Source: Rotaria sordida
Taxonomy: Eukaryota > Rotifera > Eurotatoria > Philodinida > Philodinidae
Direction: 5' to 3'
Assembly: GCA_905250125.1 (NCBI GenBank)
Contig: CAJNOL010001012.1
Span: 1-64,000 of the forward strand
Length of the DNA: 64,000 bases
This document shows, piece by piece, positions 39,717 to 49,803 of the stretch. The number at the start of each line of letters is the position of its first letter. Position 1 is the stretch's first letter. The notes under the pieces are model-generated. The model was not told the origin of the DNA, did no database searches, and worked only from the letters and a program-made list of their open reading frames with translations. Made by a program: the position numbers and the translations under genes.

Positions 39717-40070
39717 ATTATATATATGAGAGTGCCTAGTCTGGCCGAAGACCCCATTAATATTTTTTTGTATTGTAAGGACAAAACATACGATTGTTTG
39801 GGTCATATGAGAGCCGGTCATAGATAACCCTGGATTGGCCCGAACAACACCGTGTTTTATCCTTACAATAATAGAGAAAACCTACCAGCTCACACGATAA
39901 CCTGATGGATTTTCTCTACTATTGTAAGGATAAAACATGGTGTTGTTCGGGCCAATCCAGGGTTATCTATGACCGTCTCTCATATGATCCGAACAATAGT
40001 ATGTTTTATCCTTACAATACAAAAAATATTAATGGCGCTTTCGGCCAGACTGGGCACCCCCATATATATC
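39717..40070. mobile_element. Nested palindromic element (fold-back E)
   Basis: Left arm 39732-39880 and right arm 39910-40057 are reverse complements at over 90% by eye, with a 29 bp spacer. The outer ends read gtgcctagtctggccgaa and ttcggccagactgggcac. Each arm is itself a smaller inverted repeat: tattgtaaggacaaaacat at one side and atgttttatccttacaat-like words at the other, so the roughly 30 bp unit appears four times in alternating orientation (about 39772, 39840, 39920 and 39990). Flanking TA-rich words extend the symmetry to about 39717 and 40070. There is no coding capacity; a 60-codon frame inside it is a by-product. Confidence 0.85.
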
Positions 40071-41199
40071 TAGAAAAGAATGTATGAAGTAACATAAAAT
40101 ACTTTAAACGTTTTTTATATTCTCTTTTTATCAAATTCATTCATTGAAAATATTAATTTTCTAAGAAATAAAAGAATCATTGAACTAACGTATATTTTAA
40201 ATAATAGAAATCATAAATAGAAGAATATCTTTGTTTTGTTTTTGTCACAGAAAGATTTCCAGTCTTCAAAAATAAACTGTGTCAAATTTGATTGAATTTT
40301 CAAGCTATCAACTAAAAGATTAAATCGATAGTTACAGAATTTGATAAGAAAAATATCAAAACAGATAACATAATGTTGTTTTCATTATTTTGTTATCATC
40401 TATATCAAAGGGAATAGTGATAACATAATATAATTTTTAAATATGGCATGCTATGTCAACACATATGTAGGATTATGAAAACAAAATATCCGCTACTAGG
40501 GTATGTCTGCCTGACACAAATAATTTCATATTCTAGTATTTAGTAGTAATATAACCTTTATACTTCTCAAGTTGAAGTATTTTTTTATATTTTTAACATT
40601 TGCACAACTCAAGACGTGTTCATAGCACATGATTTTCTTTCTATAGACAAGTACGTGAATGCTTGCATGAGTTATGTATAAAATTAAAGTAACTCACATG
40701 TTAAACTTATGAATATCATACGAATAAAGATCTTTGGAACGATTATCTATAACAAAATAATTTTTCTGACCTGTCTCTTACAGACTTTTGTTATTTAAGT
40801 TGTGAATTTTTATTAAGATTCGAATTATTTTGAATATAGAAAATGAACAGCAGAAAACAACTGAAAGGCAAGTAAACGATTTTACGCATCATAGATATTT
40901 CTTCGATTATTATGACAGAAGACCGGATTCAATGGATTATTATTACCACTAGCTGGCAATCGGAACTGTCTTATGCTATTAATCTATGTAGCTCATACTG
41001 TTTTTTTATTTTTGATTACTTTTACACGCATTTGAACAAGAATTTAAACGATGGAATAAGAGATTCAAGCGTTTGAACTCATTAAAAAAAAAGCCTCAAT
41101 ATGAGTTCATATCACAGAAATACTCAACTATGTCATGTGCATAAAAAAAAAATGTTTGACTTAATTTGCAAATATTTCTTTCTGTACTATTAATTTTTT

Positions 41200-41517
41200 C
41201 ATGAAACATGATATAAAAGGAATGTTGAAGTATAGGAGGTACGGATTTGGATTACTTCACAAACATCTTTGGCAACATCTCTCCTTCATTACAGATCGTA
41301 ACAGATGTTATTGATATACAAACAAAGACCGTATATCAATAACACCTCGTTATAATGTATGAACTACTTCCTTATTGTAGTTCTCGAAGCTAAAGTAAAA
41401 AGATAATGAAGAAATATGTCCAAAAATAGATCGAATAAAACAATAATCTCGTAATTAGCAATAACAGCTACATTGTGTTTTCATATTTTAATGGTGTGAG
41501 GATTACACTAATAGCTT
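41200..41517 (-). mobile_element. MITE-like repeat R1, copy 2 (reverse orientation)
   Basis: The reverse complement starts gctattagtgtaatcctcac and then follows copy 1: ttaaaatatgaaaac, gttttattcgatctattttt, catatttcttcattatc, caataaggaagtagttcata. It ends cttcaacattcctttt followed by atatcatgtttcatg. The latter is the inverse of the subterminal word near the other end, giving terminal-type inverted repeats. Confidence 0.7.
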
Positions 41518-41765
41518 ATTTTTTACTTGAATACACTCATTCTGATTTCTTAGGTTACATTAAAAAAAATTTTTTTTTTTAATTTAATGATGGGAAAGAT
41601 CTTGTAATAGGCTAATGAATATATTACTTTTATTTGACTGTAAGTTTCAGTAACAATTTTGATTATTAAAATAGAAGAATTACAAAAAAAAACACACAAA
41701 TATTTTTTCATCATGAAAATACAGGAAAAAAAAAATAATTTATAATTTAATATATTTATAAAGCA

Positions 41766-44144
41766 TTAACTGTTACATTTCTCATTTAAAACAGCATAAA
41801 ATATTGTTTTAGCCGATTCAATAATTGTTTTACTTTCAACTAAACATAATTCATTACCACATGTATTATGAATACTAATTGGTTTAGCTAATTCTAAATG
41901 TAATAATATAAAAATTTTTCTAATAATGATCAAGTAAAATAAAAAATTTTACCAAGTGTTTTTAATAATATTTGATGAATAATAGAAATAGCTTTTTCAC
42001 AAGCACACTAAAATATTAAAGATTAAATATCTTATTATTGATATAATCATACTAACTTACTATTAAATTATTTTCTTTATGAAACCATGCAAGAATTAAA
42101 GCAGAAAATGAATCACCTGTACCTGTAAAAGAGCTTTCTAAACGTGGAAAATCAATTCGAAATGTTTGATATTGATTATCTTAAATCAATTCAATAGAAA
42201 AATTATTTATAACAAAAAAACAAACAATCAATTGATAATTAATTTTACCTGCAAGTTTTGAACTAGCTCTCAATTGTAACATATTTCTATTACCACCGAT
42301 TTTATCTGCTGATAAACTTGAAATAATAATATGTGATGGACCCATATTATGTAAACATCGTAATGATTGCCAAATAATATCATCTTGATTATCATTTTGA
42401 ATACCAATCAGTTGTTTTTCAATTAATAATCTAAATTAAAAATTTATTTTTAAATGTTATAACATATCGAAAATGTTAAATTAAAGCAGAATTTTTTTTT
42501 TCATTCTTTGTTTTATATATGATTACATAGAGTGTAACAAGCTGATCAAGAATACATTACACTAGTAAACACCTTCTAATTATGAATAGTCTCAACTCTG
42601 ATGGAACGATTTTTGCCGTAACTTTTTTCTATAATAACCTCTCTAATATCAGCATGTCTTTTCTGTCACTTGTTTTATATGGACTACGAATACGTAAATT
42701 TTGTATATAATTCGATTATCGCACGGGTAAAGTAAAGAATGACATTACGTCATGAGCTTACTTTGCAAGAAAAAAAAAATATAATATATCATTCAGCTTT
42801 TTTTCAAATATTTTAGAAACATAAAACAGAACTAAAGTGTTAGATCAAAAGTAAAAGACGTCAATGCACAAAAACTAGACTATCAAGTGTACGAATAATT
42901 TGTACAGGAAGATGCAAAAAAGAATTAGTTCAAAAACAAAAAAAGACAAACGACATTAGGGAATTCTTTTTAAAAATATTCAAATCTATGACCAATATAG
43001 AAGTGAATTTTCTGAAATCTTTTCTTCATTTCATAGCAAATCATACTTCAACTTTCTAAAATGAATACTTTTGAATGGTTCAGATAGTGTTCACAATAGA
43101 GAGATTTTACTGTATAGGTGAAGGCATATTTGTAAATGAGTTTTTTTAGATTCAATTTTTTGCACTAAATCTCAAACAAACAATTTTAAAATTTATAGGA
43201 AATCAAAAAAATTTCTCTGTTTCTCAGAAAAAACTAAACATTTTCCTGTACAAAATAAAAAACCATTCCAAAAAATTGAAAACGCATATATTCTTAATCA
43301 ATTCATCATACTCTATCTAATCATATATAAAAATAAAAATAAAAAAATTTACTCGACTTCAAAATCATTCGGTGTAATTATATCAGCTAATGGAAGAATT
43401 TCATTTTTATATACGTCAATACAAGTTCGATCGACATACTATGCAATACAGAAAGATAAAGTAATAAATAGATTGAAAAATAAAATGATTATTTACAAGT
43501 TTATTATTATCACCAATTACCGGATCACAAACTAAAAGTTTGTTTAAGAAAATCCATTGAAAAAAAAAATTGTGCATTTATGTTCTTAAATTGTTTCATA
43601 TTTACCATATTTGACATGAGGAAATTTCGATTTAATCAGTTGTATATATTCAGCAACAACATGTAATAATTCACCAGAACCCATATAACCTATATTTTAG
43701 AAGAGATTATTTTTAAATATTAAAATATAAGAATTACAAACCAGTAAGAATATAATCATATTCTAAAAGATTATTAGTTAATAATCCTTGAAAAATATTT
43801 CGAAGTTCATCCACACTTAATCGACTACCTTTTACTGTTTTATATCCTAATTATTATTATTATTTAGAATGAATTGATTTAAGAAAAAATATATTTTTTT
43901 ATTTTAAATAAATATATATATATACAAACCAGTATGATTAGAAAAATGAACAGAATTGATAAGATCAACATCAAAACCGTAGAGCTAAAATATTTTATTG
44001 CTACTATTCAAACTAGATTTTCAACTTTAATTAAAGACGAAATACCTGTAAAATAAAAGCGGCACATTTATTTCCAACATAACCATAAACAACATGACTT
44101 TGAATTGATAGTGCTCGAGGTATTCGATGAGATTTATTAGACAT
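41766..44144 (-). CDS. PDXK: Pyridoxal kinase
   Basis: Ten exons: 44046-44144, 43930-43984, 43742-43846, 43606-43689, 43497-43531, 43353-43438, 42249-42430, 42061-42179, 41953-42007, 41766-41893. They give 315 residues (human 312). The enzyme phosphorylates vitamin B6 vitamers with ATP to make pyridoxal 5'-phosphate in the cytosol. Landmarks are RALSIQSHVVYGYVGNKCAA (residues about 10-29), GFDVDLINSVHFSNHTGY, YDYILTGYMGSGELL, VCDPVIGDN, EILPLADIITPNDFEVELL, and the anion-hole/catalytic FTGTGDSFSALILAW with the catalytic Asp in GTGD. All splice phases match. The 922 bp intron 42431-43352 is the only long one, and I saw no clear repeat structure in it. Confidence 0.95.
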
Positions 44145-45547
44145 ATTAAGAAAAAATATGACGTTTAAGTCAAAGTTTGATAATGTAATCCAAACTTCAA
44201 CAATTGTTTTCTCAGCTATAAAATATAATATGGATTTTAAAACGTTAATCAAGAGGTCGCACTCAATCGTATTAAATGTTCTTCGATTAAATATTGATAA
44301 TATTATTTGCATAATGTGTAATGGAAAATAACCGGATATTACACACTCTGATGATTAGACTCAAAATAGATTTAATGTTTTTTTCCATGAATTAATTCTT
44401 GTCAATTTATATATATTGGAAAATGATGATCTTCTATGATGCCAAGATTTGATATAGTTCCAGAACTATGTCTACCATCATTTGATACAACGACTAAATA
44501 AGAAACATAGTTTTTTCGTTTCTAGTTGATAGGTAGGAATCTTTTTCATTTTCGAAATATAATTATTTCTACTTATGTATGTACATAGGATATCTGCCGA
44601 GATCATAAAATCGAATATAAGGACTTGTAAGGTTAGATGAAATCATATTATAAGATTCTTGAAAAATTTTATTGTCATATAACATTCCTATAATTTTATA
44701 ATATGGCTTAGTAAGAAACGTTTCTAAGTGTTAAATTACTTTTGAGTTCGGACTATGTGCGACATGTAGAGTTCAAACTAATAGCTTATTGTTGTCGAGA
44801 TACGGTATTTTTTAGCAGAATGCTATGATCTGTCTCTTTCAGAAACACCAAGCTTCGATTTTTAACTTGAAACTTTACATAGAGAATGTTCTTTCGCTGG
44901 ACAGTGATTAAAAACTTTTTCTACTATTTGCTAACCTATCTAATAGCTTTACATCAGTTGTCTTCAATATCCAAATGGATACGTGATTCGCTAATGTATA
45001 ACCATTCACCTGTATATCAATAATAAGCTATTTTTGTTTCAAAAGTGAAGATGAGATACTTTCTATGTTAGATGATATACTATATTAACTTCTGAGTGTT
45101 AAGTTCGACAAAGATACAGTGAATGTGGGGCTACTATAAATGGAATTGTGCAGACGAGATACTTAAAATTTTCCGTCGAGTATTTCCATTAACCTATTCT
45201 ATTCATCTATAAATCGAACATAATATTACTGAAAATAGAACTTATTTTTCACTATATGATAAAGTACTTGAGAATAATCATTCAATTTTATTTTTTCTAT
45301 TAGAATATTTTTGTTCTCAAATATTTTGTATTCTTTTAATGTAAAATAATAATTCTTTGACTTATATTACGATATCAATTTATTTTAGTTTGAAACAAAA
45401 CAAACAAAACAAAAAACTAACATAGGAAACGTCAATAATAGGCAGTTCTTTTCTATAATTTATCAAAAGAAAAAAAGAGAACTTTTACAAATAAACACAA
45501 ATGACAAATGAAAACATACAAAATTCTTACTATTGTTCAATTAAGCC

Positions 45548-45582
<35 letters not shown>

Positions 45583-45592
45583 ATTCCTATTT
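44145..45592. other. Intergenic with a solo fold-back-family fragment
   Basis: AT-rich. The part at about 44770-44885 (gttcaaactaatag, ttattgttgtcgagatac, aacttgaaactttacatag) matches fold-back B at 21970-22020 and 22210-22245. A (TA)n run lies near 45550-45580. No gene was seen. Confidence 0.5.
44770..44890. repeat. Solo fragment of the fold-back B/F/H family
   Basis: The first half matches the left arm of fold-back B (aactaatag, ttattgttgtcga). The second half matches the reverse complement of its right-arm core (aacttgaaacttt). The central part of the element is missing, as expected for an internally deleted or single-arm copy. Confidence 0.5.
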
Positions 45593-45989
45593 CTAACAAT
45601 ATTTTAATAATGTCTTAAGTGTACATGCTTGAAGACAACAATCACCAACTAATGTATTATTAAATTCTAAAAAAAATATTACAAGATTTTTTTTCATTAA
45701 AAAAAAAATTCAACTTACGTGCAAAATCTTTAATTAAAAGTGTACGTGTAAATGGATCATCATCAATAATCATATGTCGTTTTTCATGTGATGATTTTTG
45801 TTTTTTCATTAATATTTGTTTAGCTCTCTGACATATCATATCAAGCATTTGGACTAAAGCTGGACCACATATTTTAATACTAACTGGTTTACGTGTTGAT
45901 GTTGTATTTTGTATTGGATTAGTTAGATTCTTTCCATTTGTAAATAATATAATCAATATTAAAAGAATAATCAACGATGATCGAAACAT
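45593..45989 (-). CDS. Insulin-like peptide precursor
   Basis: Two exons, 45719-45989 and 45593-45666, give 114 residues. The order is that of a preproinsulin. A signal peptide comes first (MFRSSLIILLILIILFTNG). A B-chain part has CGPALVQMLDMIC, the canonical Cys-x11-Cys. A connecting stretch has basic pairs (KK, KR). An A chain DCCLQACTLKTLLKYC has the diagnostic CC-x3-C-x8-C. All six cysteines needed for the two inter-chain and one intra-chain bridges are there. The intron falls in the connecting region in phase 1, the position conserved in insulin genes. It should be secreted and bind an insulin/IGF-type receptor. The stop directly follows the last Cys, so there is no C-terminal extension. 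The downstream A-chain exon is only 74 bp and easily missed. Confidence 0.9.
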
Positions 45990-47356
45990 GTGGATTGATG
46001 ATGATGATGATCAATGAAAAGAATAATATTACTAGTGAACATTCTTTGAGTCAAGTTCACTTTCACTATTGTTAATCTCATCATCGATAGTAAACATAGA
46101 TTTCACATATATATCATGCATTAGAATAATACTCGTTTCACTTACTTCCATGAAAATTATAAAACAATCAAACAAATTCTTTTCTCTTTCTTTCTTTCTT
46201 TCTTTTTCCTTATTCTTCATTTTATCAAAATGAAAATTATATAGAAAGGATATATACAAGGAAAGGATAAACAAACAGATTTTTATGTATGCATAGAGAT
46301 TTAAAACTAATTAGTTTTTTTTTTCTCTCATTCATTCATATATTAGAATTTTCTTTTTTTTTTTCTTGAGAAATGAACTCTGCTAGTGAAAAACTATCTT
46401 TTGAAAATAAATTATGTATAAACAAGATAGTTTAATTAATATATATTCTTGAAAATTAAGTTTAATTGTTTTTTTTTTAATTATCTTTTATATATTTGAT
46501 GAATAATCAAGGTCACAAATACTTTAGTAACAGATGTCTATTGATAAATCGAATGTCAAATTAACATGTTCATTTCATCATGTTAACGATTTCATGATTT
46601 TTATAAGAATGACAAATGTAGCACATGTATAGGATGTATATAGAGAATAAAAAAAGAAGTGTTACTCTTAACAATCAAACAAAAAGAGAAAAAAAAAGGA
46701 ATCTGATATCAGCAGTCAAGTATACTTTTAAGAACGGCAATCGTAAAAAAAGAAATGATATATAGTATTACAATTGAATTCTAAGAAGAAATTCATATTT
46801 GATATTTGTTTGTAGGTTTATTTATAATAAAGGTAAGACTTATCTTGAGAATACTTCGTTAATAAAATAACAAATAATGCATTCCGACGAAGTTTATATC
46901 CGTTTTTCCAGAAATCCAATCTTCAATGAATATTCTTTAAAGTCTAACTTAGAAAATACATAAATTTTATTTTTCTTCAGGACTAATCAACTTGAAAAAT
47001 ATGCATGGAACGGATGCTTATAGATACACAACACAATATAGATGAACAAAAACAAAAACAAAAACAAAAACAAAAAAAAAAACAAAAATAATCAATAAAG
47101 AAAAAGCAAAAACAAAAAAAAAAATACAGTTGTTGTATATATTTTTTATATAATAATAACAAATCATCGAATTTTCTACAAGAATATGCTTGATGTTTAA
47201 TTTAGAAACGATCAATTATAATAAGACATAAACAACATTCATTCTTAATCTAAATACATAGTATTTATTTTATTTAAAATCCAACTGTTATAAAAAAAAA
47301 AAAAAAAAAAAGAAAATGTAAAATGTGTGCATATATATATATATATTTATATATAA
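45990..47356. other. Intergenic, low-complexity
   Basis: 5' flank of the insulin-like gene and 3' flank of the bZIP gene. It has A-rich runs (aaaacaaaaacaaaa near 47045-47090) and a (TA)n run at 47332-47353. No gene was seen. Confidence 0.5.
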
Positions 47357-48311
47357 TCAATTTGTATGATTTAATGATGTATTTGTAGGTATTGAGTCTG
47401 ATGTAACATGATTATTAGTTGTTGTTAAAAATGTATTATTTGCATTTGCTTGTTGTATTAAATCAGCTAATTTATTTCTATCAACTGATGTTGAACCAAG
47501 TAGTGCTTGTGCTACTTCTGGTAAAATATGTATTGTTATCATTGGTACTGTTGTTGATGATGATGAAGCATCATTTGTTGTTGTTGTTGTAATACGTGTT
47601 AATGATGGATTTGTAAATAAATCTTGTGCATTTGTTAAATTAATTGTAACACGTTTACTATTATTTGAATCTGTTGTTGGAATTGTTTGAACATCTGTTT
47701 TTGTTAAATTAAAATTATTTGAAGTTGTTTGTGTAATTGATGGTATATGGGATTTTTTTAAACATGTATGACGATGTAATAAAAGTTCTAATTGATGTTT
47801 ACGTTCAGTTAAATTTTGTACAGAACGTTGAAGATTTTGTTCTTGTTCAGTTAATATTTGTTCAGTCTAGAAAAAAAATAAAATAAATTATTTTGAAGAA
47901 TTTATATTTTGATATTACTTTTTCTAAATGTTCACGAAGTTCACTTCGTTTTTTACGACATTTAGCTGCTGCTTGTTTATTTCTATCACGACGTTGTTTA
48001 CGTTTTAAATCTTCTTCAGGTGGAAGCTAAATATAAAAGAAAATTAATCAATAAAAAGAATTTTGAATAATGTTTATTTTATTCTTACGACTTCATCTTT
48101 ACTTTTTCGACCATTAGAAAGTGTTGGTGCAATATGTTTTCTTGGTTTAACTAAAATTGGTCCATATTGAATTGGTTCAATTGATTGATCTTTTTTATTT
48201 TTTGATGTTGATAATGATTTATTTATTTTTCCTCGTCGAGACTTTATTGCTGTATTTGAATCATTTGATATTTGATTATATTCATCTGTTGACATTGATA
48301 TATTATCATCA

Positions 48312-48346
<35 letters not shown>

Positions 48347-48743
48347 TTCTAATATATTTTCTTGTTTTCTAGGTCGTAATTTAGCTTGATGAGCTAATGC
48401 TGTTGCTGTTGGAACACCATGAGATGTTGTAAATTCAGCAAGTGATAAAATTGGTAATGACGATTGATTTGGAACATTAATTACATTCTTAAAAAGTAAA
48501 AATCAAAAAAAAAATATATATATTAAAAAAAATTTTTAAATTTATTTTTACTAATGGTTTAATTGTTGTTGTTGTTGCTGTTGTTGTTGTTGGTACTCTT
48601 TGTCGTCCAGTAGCCATTGATACAAGTGTATTAGCAACTTCAGTAGCAGTATTCTCAGGATTATTTGTTATAAATACTGTTGTTGGTATAGTTGAATCTT
48701 GAGTTTGAACACTTTTTTCAGCTGTTGATTGTTGATTTGACAT
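47357..48743 (-). CDS. bZIP transcription factor, Fos/ATF3/JDP2 type
   Basis: Four exons, 48552-48743, 48089-48487, 47919-48026 and 47357-47866, give 402 residues. The basic region RRDRNKQAAAKCRKKR lies at about residues 208-223 and matches the AP-1 DNA-contact signature N-x3-AA-x2-C-R. It is followed by a heptad leucine zipper with Leu at LEKTEQI, LTEQEQN, LQRSVQN, LTERKHQ and LELLLHR. The zipper end LLLHRHTC is the Fos/ATF3-type HRP-C cap. It should bind AP-1 or CRE sites as a dimer. Flanking regions are Thr/Ser/Asn-rich; exon 2 encodes ten Asn from an AAT microsatellite. Choosing between Fos, ATF3 and JDP2 is not possible by eye; Fos is favoured by the long flanks. The start at 48743 (MSNQQST) is the first ATG of the conserved frame. 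Confidence 0.88.
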
Positions 48744-49803
48744 GGTAAAAAGTGTTGGTGTAAATGTTTGTATCTTTGATCTACATGAATAATACAAAAA
48801 ACAATAAAATTTTTGAAGCCGAAACGGTGTAATATCGCTTCTTTTTTTTTTAATTGTTTTTTGAGAAAGTGCCAGATGCTTTCTTTTGATAGAATCAGAA
48901 GAAAACAAATCGCAAAGAAAATAAAAAATTTTCTGTTTTTGCATTCGAAGAACGAGAGGATTTGTCGTTCCACGAGGTGTACGTATTAGTCAGATGATAT
49001 ATCGTTATGTTGAATCAGCGACTTATCACAAGGACAAAAGTAATTTTAATAAAAATACGATCAAAAAAAGTCATAGTTCCACACAAATATGTATACTCCT
49101 AACTAAATATACCCTTATTCATCACTTTATCAATAGCTTTGTCTTTATGTACGCCTGATTGTTCCTTTACTCTGTTGCTGACAAGACGGCAAGCAAAAAA
49201 AAAAAAAAAGAAGAAAGGTTTTTGAAGGTCGATGACACATTAATTTTTTTTCTTCTTTCTTTTTTTCTTACACTATCGACGATGATTAACAACATATATA
49301 TACACGAGAAAAAAAGCAACAACATTAGATTGTTGGTTGCTTGCTGTTGTTGTCGTCATGTTTATTATATGATTCATGGGGAAAAAAAAAGAAGAAAAAA
49401 AGAAAAAGAAAGCAATACCTCATCTAAATACAAATCAATTTCAAGCAGTGAGAGGATAGTAACCTAGCAAAAAAACATACCATTAAGATTACTATTTTTC
49501 TATTTTTTGCGTTCGTATACATGTGCATACGTATGCACTTAAAGAATATATGTTCGATTGACATTTTTTATCTTTATTTTTACAGCTCAATAATCGGATG
49601 ATTGTTAAAAAAAAAAAAAAACTATGAAGCATACCTATCTTGTATAACACTATATATCATATTTTTATGGTCCATATAATTTATCTATCATTTATAATAA
49701 TCTGAAAAAGAAAAACAAAAGTAATATCAATAACAAATTATTTTTGTGTAAATAAAACAAAAACAAAAAAAAAAGAAAAAAAAAAGAAAAGATATAATAA
49801 ATT
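48744..49803. other. Intergenic, nothing recognised
   Basis: 5' flank of the bZIP gene and 3' flank of DPH1. A- and T-rich runs are present. Overlapping 100-150 codon frames on the minus strand up to 48973 are Lys/Phe-rich with no family match; they may be 5' UTR. Confidence 0.45.

Larger units (their letters stand above)
37905..41765. other. Intergenic region with palindromic element and R1 copy
   Basis: Lies between two convergent genes. It contains the nested palindrome (39717-40070) and an R1 copy (41200-41517). The rest is AT-rich with no recognised exon on either strand. Confidence 0.5.

Noticed and set aside
39905-40087. 60-codon plus-strand frame
   Set aside because: Lies within the nested palindrome and is explained by it.
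47040-47100. Regularly spaced aaaacaaaaac units that could suggest an array
   Set aside because: Simple A-rich low complexity without spacers; not a CRISPR or satellite array. No CRISPR is expected in an animal genome.
48489-48973. Upstream extension of the bZIP first exon and an overlapping second frame
   Set aside because: The extension beyond the ATG at 48743 is Lys/Phe-rich and unlike the Ser/Thr/Gln-rich protein start; the second frame crosses the true exon out of phase.
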